Source of the DNA: an uncultured Alphaproteobacteria bacterium
Lineage (GTDB): Bacteria > Pseudomonadota > Alphaproteobacteria > HIMB59 > GCA-002718135
Length of the DNA: 35,258 nucleotides
NCBI GenBank assembly: GCA_902572735.1
Contig: CACGGX010000014.1
Coordinates: 1 to 35,258, forward strand
Direction: 5' to 3'
Shown here: positions 1 through 7,942 of the stretch, piece after piece
Layout: every line of letters begins with the position of its first letter
Position numbering within the stretch: the stretch's first letter is position 1
Notes under the pieces: generated by a model
Seen by the model: the letters and a program-made list of their open reading frames with translations, nothing else
What the model was told of the DNA's origin: nothing
Databases searched by the model: none
Position numbers and translations under genes: made by a program

Positions 1-475
1 AATCAAAAAATTCATTTGAATATATTATTGAAGGCAATTTAGATCTGAAATTTAAAACTTTTGACCATTTAATTTTTGATTGTTTAAAATAATTTAAATT
101 TTTTTCTTGTATTTTTCTTAATTCTTTATTTATTTCTATAAAATAAACATCAGCATTTTCAAAAAAATCTGGAAATATCTTTGCAGTTCTTTCAATATCT
201 TTAAATAAAGTGCCATTTCCTGGACCCAATTCAATTAAATTAAATTTCGAATTAATTTTTTCTTTCCAATGATAAAGTAAATACACACCAATAATTTCTC
301 CAAACATTTGTGAAATTTCTGGAGATGTAACAAAGTCAAATTTTTTTCCTATGGGTTTTTTGCTTAAGTAATAACCATTTCTTTGATAGAGAGCCAAGTC
401 AATAAATTTATCTAAACGCAAATTTTTTTTATTGTTAAGTAGTTTTATTTTATTAATTTTTCTTTTGCTTAACAT
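1..475 (-). CDS. SAM-dependent methyltransferase, MidA/NDUFAF7 family (COG1565), 3' end cut by window edge
   Basis: I translated this from the minus strand; the first 158 codons lie in the window and the C-terminus lies beyond base 1. Visible motifs are typical of the family: an RNGYY stretch followed by TSPEISQMFGE near residues 52-62, and the SAM-binding loop ELGPGNGTL near residues 85-93. The family's mitochondrial member NDUFAF7 methylates an arginine of a complex I subunit; the bacterial substrate is not established. The start codon lies inside the 3' end of lgt, so the two genes overlap by 23 bases on the same strand and are almost certainly co-transcribed. The lgt-midA order is common in alphaproteobacteria. 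Family assignment is firm; biological role is open. Confidence 0.85.
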   Translation of the reverse strand, partial: MLSKRKINKIKLLNNKKNLRLDKFIDLALYQRNGYYLSKKPIGKKFDFVTSPEISQMFGEIIGVYLLYHWKEKINSKFNLIELGPGNGTLFKDIERTAKIFPDFFENADVYFIEINKELRKIQEKNLNYFKQSKIKWSKVLNFRSKLPSIIYSNEFFD

Positions 476-1244
476 TTTGAATTATCAATATTCCAAAAAT
501 AAAAAAAGGTATACATAGTATTTGGCCCATTGAAATAAAATTAAAAAATAATCCTAGGTGCAAATCTGGTTCTCTTACATATTCAATTAAAAATCTAAAT
601 ATGGAATAAAATATTAAAAACTGACCACTAATTAATCCATAAATTTTGTATTTTTTTATCTTATAAAAATAGATTAATAATATGAGAAATAAAATAATTC
701 CCTCAAGAAAAGCTTCGTATATTTGAGAAGGATGTCTTGGTATATTATCTATCGATGGATAAATAACTGATATATAAAAATCGGTTGGCCTGCCTATTAG
801 TTCTGTATTAATAAAGTTTGCAATTCTACCAAAGAATAATCCAATAGGAGCAACGATTGATACTAAATCAGATAGGTAGAAAAAACTTTTTCCATTAATC
901 TTTGCAAATATTAAAGTACTTATTATTATACCAATCAACCCGCCATGAAATGACATACCTCCATTCCAAATTTCAAATAGATAAAAAGGATTAGTTAAAA
1001 ACTCATTAAGTTGATAAAAAATAACATAACCTGTTCGTCCTCCGATAATTACACCTAATACTGCCCAAATAAGAAAGCTATCTATATTTTTATTACTGTA
1101 TTGATTTCCATAAATTTTGTTTAACCTTTTAATAATATAAATCCCTAATAGAAATCCCAAGATATATGCTAAACTATACCATCTTATCTCAATGAAACCG
1201 ATTGATAAGATGATAGGATCTATTGATGGTTGAATAAAATTCAT
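453..1244 (-). CDS. lgt: Prolipoprotein diacylglyceryl transferase
   Basis: Lgt transfers a diacylglyceryl group from phosphatidylglycerol to the cysteine of the lipobox in prolipoproteins, at the inner membrane. The 263-residue protein is of normal length and highly hydrophobic, with several membrane segments starting at about residue 20. Diagnostic stretches are HGGLIG near residue 100, the Lgt signature GRIANFINTELIGRP around residues 139-153, and RHPSQIYEA near residue 170. It has a divergent neighbour (ubiK-like) only 23 bases away and overlaps the downstream methyltransferase gene, so the two minus-strand genes form an operon. The assignment is secure. Confidence 0.97.
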   Translation of the reverse strand: MNFIQPSIDPIILSIGFIEIRWYSLAYILGFLLGIYIIKRLNKIYGNQYSNKNIDSFLIWAVLGVIIGGRTGYVIFYQLNEFLTNPFYLFEIWNGGMSFHGGLIGIIISTLIFAKINGKSFFYLSDLVSIVAPIGLFFGRIANFINTELIGRPTDFYISVIYPSIDNIPRHPSQIYEAFLEGIILFLILLIYFYKIKKYKIYGLISGQFLIFYSIFRFLIEYVREPDLHLGLFFNFISMGQILCIPFFIFGILIIQNVKQKKN

Positions 1245-1267
1245 TTATCTATATTTAATATTATAAC

Positions 1268-1558
1268 ATGGTTGATAGAAACAAAATACTTTCTGATTTA
1301 TCAAAATTTGCAGTTGATGCTATGAGCACTTTTTCAGGTGTCAAAGAAGAAATTGAAACAATTGTATCTTTAAGAGTTAATAAAATAATAAAAAAAATGA
1401 ATCTTGTTAAAAAAGATGAATTTGATGCACTAAAAAAAATGGTGCAAAAAGTAATGATGGAAAATGAAAAATTAAAAAAAACATCTTCAAGATCAGTAAA
1501 ATCTAAGAAAAAAACAGCTAAAAAGAAAAAAACTATTAAAAAGAAATCAAAAAGGTAG
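1268..1558 (+). CDS. ubiK: UbiK-family ubiquinone biosynthesis accessory factor (YqiC/BMFP type)
   Basis: A 96-residue protein with the layout of the UbiK (formerly BMFP/YqiC) family. The N-terminus is amphipathic and helical (residues 1-40, with an FAVDAM stretch). A heptad-like coiled coil follows (about 45-75), with the family phrase KKDEFDALK. The tail from about residue 76 is extremely lysine-rich. In enterobacteria UbiK binds UbiJ and supports aerobic ubiquinone synthesis. The lysine tail is longer and more repetitive than usual and is partly encoded by poly-A tracts. It is transcribed away from lgt, a pairing seen in many alphaproteobacteria. The COQ9-like gene at 3000 is another possible ubiquinone-linked neighbour. 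Confidence 0.8.
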   Translation: MVDRNKILSDLSKFAVDAMSTFSGVKEEIETIVSLRVNKIIKKMNLVKKDEFDALKKMVQKVMMENEKLKKTSSRSVKSKKKTAKKKKTIKKKSKR

Positions 1559-1588
1559 GAATCCTCAACTAATTCACATTTTTTATAG

Positions 1589-1605
1589 ATTTTGCCTTGC
1601 AAAAT
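1589..1605. repeat. Small inverted repeat between ubiK-like and ybjN-like genes
   Basis: Perfect 7-base arms ATTTTGC and GCAAAAT flank a three-base loop. It lies 31 bases downstream of the ubiK-like stop codon and about 60 bases before the YbjN-like start. There is no following T-run on the plus strand, so it is at best a weak hairpin. It may be an mRNA 3'-end structure, a binding site or chance. Confidence 0.3.
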
Positions 1606-1666
1606 ACGAGTCCAATCTAGTAATCAATATATAGTACTATTTATATGTGCCATGACTATATAGTGT

Positions 1667-2155
1667 ATGGAAAATGAGAATATATTGTTAAATCCCATAG
1701 ATATCATTGAAGATGTTATTCATCAAAAAAAATGGAATTTTAGTAGAGCTGCAGACCATGAACTAGTTGCTGAGATAGCATCCCATTGGTGCGCTTACAG
1801 ATTATATTTTACATGGTCTGAAAATATTAACGCGCTAAGTTTTTCAATAACTTTTGATATTAAGTTTCCTGAAACTAAACTCAATAGGGCGTATGAGCTA
1901 CTGGGACTTATAAATGAGAACTTATGGATTGGACATTTTGATATAACAAGTAAAAATGGTATCCCAGCTTTTAGACATACTTTGTTATCAAATAATTCAA
2001 CAGAAACATTGCACAAAAAATTTGAAGATCTTGTTGATATTGGAATTTATGAATGTGAAAAATTTTATCCAAGTTTTCAGCAAGTTCTCTTTGACGATAT
2101 TCCTCCTAAAGAAGCTATAAAATTTTCTAATTTTGAAGTTATTGGTAGAGCTTAA
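1667..2155 (+). CDS. YbjN domain-containing protein
   Basis: A 162-residue soluble protein with no signal peptide or membrane segment. It resembles the alphaproteobacterial YbjN-domain family. The N-terminal half begins NPIDIIEDVI and continues with a WNFSRA stretch near residue 24. The middle contains the alternating beta pattern typical of the chaperone-like fold, including LLGLINENLWIGHFD near residues 79-93. YbjN in E. coli is linked to stress and motility phenotypes, but no reaction is known. In many alphaproteobacteria this gene lies directly upstream of proC, as here (32-base gap), so the two may share a transcript. Family recognition is from memory of the pattern; the cellular role is unknown. 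Confidence 0.7.
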   Translation: MENENILLNPIDIIEDVIHQKKWNFSRAADHELVAEIASHWCAYRLYFTWSENINALSFSITFDIKFPETKLNRAYELLGLINENLWIGHFDITSKNGIPAFRHTLLSNNSTETLHKKFEDLVDIGIYECEKFYPSFQQVLFDDIPPKEAIKFSNFEVIGRA

Positions 2156-2187
2156 TTTTTAAAATAAAACTGCTATATTATAGATAA

Positions 2188-3003
2188 ATGAAAAATATCT
2201 TATTAATTGGATGTGGTCATATGGGAGGTTCATTAATGTCTGGATGGTCTAATTCTAAGAATTACACCATCAGTGTTATAGATAAAAAAAAATATGCAAT
2301 TCTTAAAAAAAGAAATAGAAATAAGAAAATAAAATTTTTTAAATCTATTGATGATATCAATAATCAGAATAATCTTGATTATATAATATTTGCAACTCGA
2401 CCTCTTGAATTAACAAATGTTTTTAAAGAATTAAAAAACGCAAATTTTAATAAAAAATCTATAGTAATAAGTGTAATAGCTGGCAAAAAAACAGAAATTT
2501 TTAAAAAAAATTTAATAAATATTAGCAAAATTGTAAGAGTAATGCCAAACATGCCAGCTTTAATAGGAGAGGGAGTTCATTGCATTTATACGAATAAATC
2601 AATTAATAAAAAAGAAATTAATGAGATTGATAAATTATTCTCTCTAAGTGGCAAAACTATTTTTTTTAATAGTGAAACTTTCATAGACAAAGCAACCGCT
2701 GTATCAGGGAGTGGTCCAGGTTTTATATTTAAGTTAATTGATATTATGGAAAAATCTGCAATCAACTTAGGTTTTTCAAAAAATACAGCTAAGATTTTAA
2801 TTAATGAAACTTTTAGAGGTACTTTAAATCTATTAAACTCTAATAATATTTCTGCTGAAAAAATGGTTGAAAAAGTTGCAACTAGAGGAGGTACAACTGA
2901 AGCAGGAATTAAGAAAATGAAAATAAATAAGGTTGATAAAATTTTTAATCAAGTTTTTAAGTCAGCATACACAAGGGCAAAACAGCAAGGTACAGGTAAG
3001 TGA
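2188..3003 (+). CDS. proC: Pyrroline-5-carboxylate reductase
   Basis: ProC carries out the last step of proline synthesis, reducing 1-pyrroline-5-carboxylate with NAD(P)H. The 271-residue length is standard. The N-terminal Rossmann motif GCGHMGGSL spans residues 8-16, the family stretch VRVMPNMPALIGEG lies near residues 117-130, and the C-terminal substrate region has AVSGSGPGF near 170-178 and the RGGTTEAG signature near 233-240. The stop codon overlaps the start of the next gene in a GTGA arrangement, showing translational coupling with the COQ9-like gene. Assignment is secure. Confidence 0.97.
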   Translation: MKNILLIGCGHMGGSLMSGWSNSKNYTISVIDKKKYAILKKRNRNKKIKFFKSIDDINNQNNLDYIIFATRPLELTNVFKELKNANFNKKSIVISVIAGKKTEIFKKNLINISKIVRVMPNMPALIGEGVHCIYTNKSINKKEINEIDKLFSLSGKTIFFNSETFIDKATAVSGSGPGFIFKLIDIMEKSAINLGFSKNTAKILINETFRGTLNLLNSNNISAEKMVEKVATRGGTTEAGIKKMKINKVDKIFNQVFKSAYTRAKQQGTGK

Positions 3004-3536
3004 ATCAAAATAAAATATCTCTAGCAAAAAAGACTTTACAATATTTAGAGAAAAAAAAATTAAGAGATATTAATCTTAAAAATTTTTTATCTAATACTAA
3101 AGTGCCAAATATAAATAATAAAATTGATTTAATCTTAAATATTAATGACTTCTTCGATTTTCAATTAAAAAAAAATCTTGTTAATATAGAAAAGTCATCA
3201 CAGAGAGATATGTTATTTGAAATTATGATGGCACGTTATGATATATTAAATGAATATAGAGCTTCTGTAAAAAATATAATTAATCATTTTATATTTAGAC
3301 CACAAGGGGTATTAAAACTTATTCCTAAATTAATTGAGAGCAAAATTTTAATTGCTACTTTTGCAAATATAAATCCTAGTGGTATTCAGGGTGTTATAAA
3401 AATAAAAATTATTTTTGCACTTTATTATATAACTCTATTTACTTGGTTTAATGATGAAAATGAAAGTTTAGAAAAAACAATGAGTGTCTTAGATAAATAT
3501 CTAAACAATATTGAAAAATTTGTAAAATTTGCATGA
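3000..3536 (+). CDS. COQ9-family / TetR-like protein
   Basis: A 178-residue protein starting with GTG and coupled to proC by a four-base overlap. The middle contains RDMLFEIMMARYDIL (near residues 69-83), matching the alphaproteobacterial COQ9-like pattern. The C-terminus carries FTWFNDENESLEKTMSVLDK (about 148-167), matching the family's tryptophan/aspartate and Thr-x-x-x-LD region. COQ9 proteins bind lipid and assist hydroxylation in ubiquinone biosynthesis. The N-terminal helical region resembles a TetR DNA-binding domain, so such genes are often labelled TetR regulators. A ubiquinone-related role fits the nearby UbiK-like gene but is inference. It overlaps the following csaA-like gene by four bases (ATGA). 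Confidence 0.65.
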   Translation: MNQNKISLAKKTLQYLEKKKLRDINLKNFLSNTKVPNINNKIDLILNINDFFDFQLKKNLVNIEKSSQRDMLFEIMMARYDILNEYRASVKNIINHFIFRPQGVLKLIPKLIESKILIATFANINPSGIQGVIKIKIIFALYYITLFTWFNDENESLEKTMSVLDKYLNNIEKFVKFA

Positions 3537-3880
3537 GCTCTCAAAATTTTATAAATTACAAAGAATTTGAAAATGTAGATATAAGAATAGGAACAGTAAT
3601 TGAAGCTTATGAATATAATGAACTTAAAAAACCATCTATAATTTTGAAAATAGATTTTGGTGATAAAATTGGTATAAAAAAAAGTTCTGCACAATTACAA
3701 AAATATTATAAAAGTGATAAATTAATTAATAAGCAAGTTATTGCTGTTGTAAACTTTGAACCTAAACAAATTGGTAAAATTATTTCAGAAGTATTAGTTC
3801 TTGGTGTGCCAGATTTAGAAAACGAACCAGTTTTATTGTCTCCAGATAAACCGGTAAATAATGGAGGTAAATTATTTTAA
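3533..3880 (+). CDS. csaA: CsaA-like tRNA-binding domain protein
   Basis: A 115-residue stand-alone EMAP-II/Trbp111-type OB-fold protein. Motifs of the CsaA group are clear: VDIRIGTV near residues 15-22, KPSIILKIDFG near 33-43, KKSSAQLQKYY near 49-59, and a hydrophobic block ending in SEVLVLG. CsaA proteins bind tRNA and have been described as export-related chaperones in Bacillus; the role in proteobacteria is unclear. It is the last gene of the YbjN-proC-COQ9-csaA run and ends 2 bases from the convergent histidine kinase gene with no terminator between them. Confidence 0.88.
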   Translation: MSSQNFINYKEFENVDIRIGTVIEAYEYNELKKPSIILKIDFGDKIGIKKSSAQLQKYYKSDKLINKQVIAVVNFEPKQIGKIISEVLVLGVPDLENEPVLLSPDKPVNNGGKLF

Positions 3881-3882
3881 AA

Positions 3883-5175
3883 TCAAAGAGGAAGTAAAAC
3901 TTTAAGCTGAAGACCTCCTAAATTTGACTCAGATAATTTAACATCACCTCCATGTGATCTAATAATATCCCTAGTAATAGTTAATCCTAAACCACTTTCT
4001 CCTTTTAGCTTGTTCCTGGAGGGATCTAAAGTAAAAAATGGTTTAAAAACATCTTCATATTTATCTTTTGGTATACCTTCACCATTATCGTTAAATTCAA
4101 TTACACAGTCTTTTTCATTCGTATAAAGAATTATTTCAATTTGTTTTGCATATCTTTTTGAATTATCAATTATGTTATTGAAAGCTCTTTTGAGTTGGAT
4201 CTGTCTACCAGAAGTTTGAATAGTATTTTTCTCTTTAATAGTTAACTCAACACCATTTCTTTCAACAGTTTTAACAATATCACCAATTAATTCATTTATT
4301 ATAATTGTTTCTATTGGTTCAGGTGATTCCGTTTTTACAAAACTAACATAACTATCCAACATTGAAGTCATTTCATTAACATCTACTTCTAGTTCAGATT
4401 TTGCTTTTTCATCTTTCATCAATGAAATTTGCAATTTCATTCTTGTTAAAGGAGTTCTAAGATCATGGCTAACACCAGCTAGCATTTCTGTTCTTTGCTT
4501 TAAAAATCTTTTAATTCTAGTTCTCATCTGGTTGAAAGCATTGGCCGTTTGCCTTATTTCATATGCACCTGCAGTCTTAATATCTGGAGCATCTAAACCT
4601 CTTCCAAATGTCTCAGCAATTATCGCTAGTCTTTTTAAAGGTCTTAATTGTCTACTCATTAAAAAGTAAGACATAAAAAAAAGAATGATAGAAGCAAAAA
4701 TCATCCAAAGTAGAAAGACAAATGCGGATTCACTATATAGCCTGTCTTTATCAACATTAATTTCTAAAATATCATTATCAATCTGAATATATATTAAAAC
4801 ACCTTCTTCAAGATTAGACAAATCATAATCAAACTTTTTTTTCAAATTACTTAAGGATTGATTTAACCTATTAGATAATATTCCTGAATTTAATGTAAAT
4901 TTTGAAGTCAATAATTGTTTATCATTAATAATATTGATTTTCATTTTGAAATCCTGACTAGCTATATTAACTGCATTATCAGTAAGATCATTATTTATTA
5001 ATTTTACTAGAACATTGATATCTGCAGCCACAGACTCCGTTAGTCTTTTAGAAATAATACTCCATGAGGTCTGATAAAAAACGAAAGAAGTAAGTAGGAC
5101 TATAATAATTATAGGTACAAAGATAATAATTATTGATCTTCCAATTAGGGTAGAAGGTATTATTTTTTTAATCAT
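3883..5175 (-). CDS. Sensor histidine kinase, EnvZ-like
   Basis: A 430-residue membrane kinase with the classic layout. The first membrane helix spans about residues 14-34. A periplasmic sensor of about 115 residues follows, then a second helix at about 152-172 and a HAMP linker at about 173-226. The dimerisation/phosphoacceptor domain has GVSHDLRTPLTR (His237). The ATPase domain carries an N-box (NNIIDNSKRY, near 333-342), G1 (DNGEGIP, near 363) and G2 (GLGLT, near 395). All catalytic motifs are intact. Its start overlaps the response regulator stop by one base (TAATG), so they form a cognate pair. The layout matches the EnvZ family; the stimulus is unknown. Confidence 0.9.
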   Translation of the reverse strand: MIKKIIPSTLIGRSIIIIFVPIIIIVLLTSFVFYQTSWSIISKRLTESVAADINVLVKLINNDLTDNAVNIASQDFKMKINIINDKQLLTSKFTLNSGILSNRLNQSLSNLKKKFDYDLSNLEEGVLIYIQIDNDILEINVDKDRLYSESAFVFLLWMIFASIILFFMSYFLMSRQLRPLKRLAIIAETFGRGLDAPDIKTAGAYEIRQTANAFNQMRTRIKRFLKQRTEMLAGVSHDLRTPLTRMKLQISLMKDEKAKSELEVDVNEMTSMLDSYVSFVKTESPEPIETIIINELIGDIVKTVERNGVELTIKEKNTIQTSGRQIQLKRAFNNIIDNSKRYAKQIEIILYTNEKDCVIEFNDNGEGIPKDKYEDVFKPFFTLDPSRNKLKGESGLGLTITRDIIRSHGGDVKLSESNLGGLQLKVLLPL

Positions 5176-5855
5176 TAAATTTCATTACAAATTAATTTAT
5201 ATCCTTTACCTCTAATAGTTTTAATAAATTGAGGTTGTTTTGCATTTGTTTCAATTTTTTGTCTTAAACGCGTAACTTGTACATCAACTTTTCTAAGTTC
5301 AGTTTCGTCAAATTCCTGATCTGCTAGTTCTTCTCTTAAAACAATATCATTTCTTTTGTTTATTAATTTTAAAAGTAAATTATTTTCTCCTTCTGTTAAA
5401 TAAATTAATCTATCATTTTTTTGTAATTTAAAATTAGATGTATCAAACGTAAATTCTCCAAACGAAATCTTAATTTTTTTGTTTTTAAAGTTTTCAAATA
5501 AATCTAATAAATTTTTAATCCTTAAAAATAATTCTTCTGGTTCAAATGGTTTAGATAAATAATCATCAGCACCAATTTTTAATCCATCAATTTTGTCTTT
5601 ATCCTCTCCCATTGCTGTAAGCATGATTATAGGTGTATTTGAAAATTGCTTCGCATGTTCGATAAGCTTTATACCATCACCACTTGGCATCATTCTATCA
5701 AGAATGATTAAATCAAACAAAACTAGAGATAAAACTTCTTTTGCCTCGTCATAATCCTCACTTTGATAAACTTGTAAATTTTTTTCTGTTAAATAATCTT
5801 TTAACAGTTCCCTCAATCTTTTATCATCATCAACAATCAAGATATTTTTTTTCAT
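5175..5855 (-). CDS. OmpR-family response regulator (PetR-like by context)
   Basis: A 226-residue OmpR/PhoB-type regulator. The receiver domain (1-120) has the acidic pocket DDD at 9-11, phosphoacceptor Asp53, Thr80 and Lys102. The C-terminal winged-helix domain (about 130-225) ends in the usual TIRGKGYKL stretch. It lies 2 bases after a MarR-type gene and overlaps the kinase gene by one base. In Rhodobacter a MarR-type gene followed by an OmpR-type gene is known as petP-petR, needed for cytochrome bc1 expression. The same order here suggests orthology, but function was not inferred from sequence alone. Confidence 0.92.
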   Translation of the reverse strand: MKKNILIVDDDKRLRELLKDYLTEKNLQVYQSEDYDEAKEVLSLVLFDLIILDRMMPSGDGIKLIEHAKQFSNTPIIMLTAMGEDKDKIDGLKIGADDYLSKPFEPEELFLRIKNLLDLFENFKNKKIKISFGEFTFDTSNFKLQKNDRLIYLTEGENNLLLKLINKRNDIVLREELADQEFDETELRKVDVQVTRLRQKIETNAKQPQFIKTIRGKGYKLICNEI

Positions 5856-5857
5856 TA

Positions 5858-6343
5858 TTATCTATTTATTTGATCAAACTTGTCTTTATTTTTATCATTG
5901 ACCATCTCATAAAGTATTTTTTTAAAACCATTTATATCCATCTCATTAAATTTTAATAAAACATTACGTATTTTTTTTATTTGAATTTCAGATAATTTTT
6001 TCTCTAATTCTTGACCTTTTTTTGAAAGTGTTAATTTCTTAGTACGTTTATCTTCGCCAACAGATAATATAATATATTTTTCATTTACAAGTTGGTTTAA
6101 TACTCTAGACAAACTTTGTTTCGTTATTTTCAATATTGAAAGGAGTTCCTTAATTGTAAGATTTTTTTGCTTTCCAACAAAATATATAACTCGATGATGT
6201 GCTCTACCAAAATTTATTTTTTCCAAAATTTTATCAGGACCTTCTGTAAAATCTCTATATGAGAAAAATAATAGCTCTATAATCTTCCTAATTTCTCCCT
6301 CATTTAAAAAAAGAGGTGTTAACAATTTATTTAGGTCAGCCAT
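5858..6343 (-). CDS. MarR-family transcriptional regulator (PetP-like by context)
   Basis: A 161-residue MarR-type protein. A helical N-terminus precedes the winged helix at about residues 45-125. The helix-turn-helix segment reads LTIKELLSILKITKQSLSRV and is followed by a wing with the conserved acidic/basic pair in VGEDKRTKKLTLS. It is first in the minus-strand operon MarR-OmpR-kinase and diverges from ilvE across 59 bases. This MarR-OmpR pair beside a class IV aminotransferase gene is a recurring alphaproteobacterial layout. The ligand is unknown. It may control its own operon through the dyad at 6344-6375. Confidence 0.88.
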   Translation of the reverse strand: MADLNKLLTPLFLNEGEIRKIIELLFFSYRDFTEGPDKILEKINFGRAHHRVIYFVGKQKNLTIKELLSILKITKQSLSRVLNQLVNEKYIILSVGEDKRTKKLTLSKKGQELEKKLSEIQIKKIRNVLLKFNEMDINGFKKILYEMVNDKNKDKFDQINR

Positions 6344-6375
6344 ATTGACTTAATTATGCATCACTGATAGTCAAT
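6344..6375. promoter_or_regulatory. Inverted repeat between the MarR gene and ilvE
   Basis: ATTGACT and AGTCAAT (7-base perfect arms, 18 bases apart) fill half of the 59-base divergent intergenic region. The first arm abuts the MarR gene start codon. Arms this far apart are wider than a typical MarR site, so this may be two half-sites or chance. Its position at a divergent promoter next to a regulator gene is the main support. Confidence 0.3.
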
Positions 6376-6402
6376 TGTCATTAAAAAAAGTTAATAAAGA
6401 AT

Positions 6403-7287
6403 ATGCTTAAATCATTTGAAAATAGGGATGGATGGATTTGGATGAATGGTAAAATAATTCCATGGCAAGATGCAAATTCCCATGTAATCTCCCAAGGTCT
6501 TCATTATGCAAGCGCAGTGTTTGAGGGAGAAAGGGCCTACAATGGTAAGATTTTTAAATCAGAGGAACATACTAAAAGGTTTTTTAAATCTGCTGAAATA
6601 ATTGGAATGGAAATTCCTTTCACGCATGATCAAATTAATAAAGCAAAATACGAACTTATTAATAAAATGAATTATAAAAATTGTTATGTAAGACCACTTG
6701 CTTGGAGAGGTGGAGATCAAATGGGTTTATCAACAGGTAAATCAAATATCAATGTAGCGATTGCTGTTTGGGATGATTGGGCAACTTATTTTAAAATTGA
6801 AGATCAAAAAGCAGGTTTGAGATTAATTACTTCTCCTTGGAAAAGACCTGCACCAGATACCGCTCCATATGAAGCTAAAGCTTCTGGGCCCTACATTATT
6901 TGTACTCTGTCTAAAGAATTTGCAGAAAAAAAAGGTTATCACGATGCCTTGATGTTAGATTATAGAGGTTATGTTGCTGAAGGCACAGGAGCAAATATTT
7001 TTTTTATTAAAGATAACAATATCCATACTCCTATTCCAGACTGTTTTCTTAATGGAATTACACGTCAAACAGTTATTGAAATGGCAACTAATCAAGGTTT
7101 TAAAATAACAGAAAAGCATTTAATGCCTGATGAAATTGGAAATTATGATGAAGCTTTTTTAACAGGAACTGCTGCAGAAATTACTCCTATTAAATCCATT
7201 GATGATTTTAAATATAATACTGGTGATAATACTACTACTTTTAAATTTATGAATGATTTTAGCGATATGGTTAAAAACGCTAGCTAG
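6403..7287 (+). CDS. ilvE: Branched-chain amino acid aminotransferase (class IV)
   Basis: A fold-type IV PLP enzyme of 294 residues that transaminates the 2-oxo acids of valine, leucine and isoleucine with glutamate. The PLP lysine is in APYEAKASG (Lys159). The downstream family blocks EGTGANIFFIKD (about 193-204) and LNGITRQTVIEMA (about 217-229) are present. The N-terminus has the usual SQGLHYASAVFEGERAY. Length is normal. It is monocistronic by position: divergent from the MarR gene, and its 3' end overlaps the convergent moaE gene by 8 bases. A D-amino acid or aminodeoxychorismate lyase member is less likely, given the branched-chain-type motifs. Confidence 0.92.
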   Translation: MLKSFENRDGWIWMNGKIIPWQDANSHVISQGLHYASAVFEGERAYNGKIFKSEEHTKRFFKSAEIIGMEIPFTHDQINKAKYELINKMNYKNCYVRPLAWRGGDQMGLSTGKSNINVAIAVWDDWATYFKIEDQKAGLRLITSPWKRPAPDTAPYEAKASGPYIICTLSKEFAEKKGYHDALMLDYRGYVAEGTGANIFFIKDNNIHTPIPDCFLNGITRQTVIEMATNQGFKITEKHLMPDEIGNYDEAFLTGTAAEITPIKSIDDFKYNTGDNTTTFKFMNDFSDMVKNAS

Positions 7288-7696
7288 AATTTTCTAACCA
7301 TTCATCATCTTTATAATAAAATTCATTTTTCCAAAATGGAGCATTTTTTTTTAAATAATCCATAATAAAATCACAAGCTTGAAAACTATTTTTTCTATGG
7401 TGTGAAAAACAACAAACTAAAACAATTTTTTCATTAACTATTAATTTTCCATATCTATGAATTATTAAAGTATCAATTAAGTTCCACTTTTTAGTCGCGT
7501 TATTTTCAATTTTTGATAATTCTTTATATGCCATTTTTTCATAAACTTCTAAATTTAAATATTTAACATCTTTATTGTTATTTAAATCTCTTACATAGCC
7601 AACAAAAGAGGTTAGTGCCCCTATGTCTGAATGTTTATTTTTAATTTTCTCAATTTCTTCTTCTAAATTAAAATTTTTTTTTTGTATTTTTATCAT
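7280..7696 (-). CDS. moaE: Molybdopterin synthase catalytic subunit
   Basis: MoaE, with MoaD, inserts two sulfurs into precursor Z to form molybdopterin. The 138-residue protein has the family patterns GALTSFVGYVRD (about 26-37), LEVYEKMAYKEL (about 49-60), IHRYGKL near residue 80, CCFSHHRKNSFQACDFIMD near 95-113, and the PFWKNEFY stretch near the C-terminus. The conserved catalytic lysines appear in place (PFWKNE and the downstream KDDEW). Its start overlaps the moaD stop by one base, so expression of the two subunits is coupled. Confidence 0.95.
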   Translation of the reverse strand: MIKIQKKNFNLEEEIEKIKNKHSDIGALTSFVGYVRDLNNNKDVKYLNLEVYEKMAYKELSKIENNATKKWNLIDTLIIHRYGKLIVNEKIVLVCCFSHHRKNSFQACDFIMDYLKKNAPFWKNEFYYKDDEWLENSS

Positions 7697-7941
7697 TACC
7701 CACCGCTAACTGGTGGAAAGATAGCAATTTCATCAATTGGTTTTAAATTCGAATTTTCTGAAACATATTCTTGATTAACTGCAAATCTTAAAACATCTTG
7801 TAAAAAATGTTTTTTTAGCTCTGGATATAAATTTTCTAAATATTTTTTTAATTCTTGTATTGTTTTAGGATGATTTATATTAATTATTTCGTCATCTTTA
7901 TTTGTTATATCCTTAATCCAAGCGAAATATCGAATTCTCAT
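7696..7941 (-). CDS. moaD: Molybdopterin synthase sulfur carrier subunit
   Basis: A ubiquitin-fold protein of 81 residues ending in PPVSGG. The C-terminal Gly-Gly is the site of adenylation and thiocarboxylation in MoaD. It starts one base after the pgsA stop and overlaps moaE by one base. Its presence implies the organism makes molybdenum cofactor and has molybdoenzymes elsewhere. One such enzyme could be a sulfite dehydrogenase to dispose of Xsc-derived sulfite, but that is speculation. Confidence 0.95.
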   Translation of the reverse strand: MRIRYFAWIKDITNKDDEIININHPKTIQELKKYLENLYPELKKHFLQDVLRFAVNQEYVSENSNLKPIDEIAIFPPVSGG

Positions 7942-7942
7942 T

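Noticed and set aside
1261..1602. Open frame on the minus strand opposite the ubiK-like gene, rich in Phe and Leu
   Set aside because: Its composition is the reverse of the lysine-rich ubiK-like tail (AAA/AAG read as TTT/CTT). It has no family resemblance and is a shadow of the real gene.
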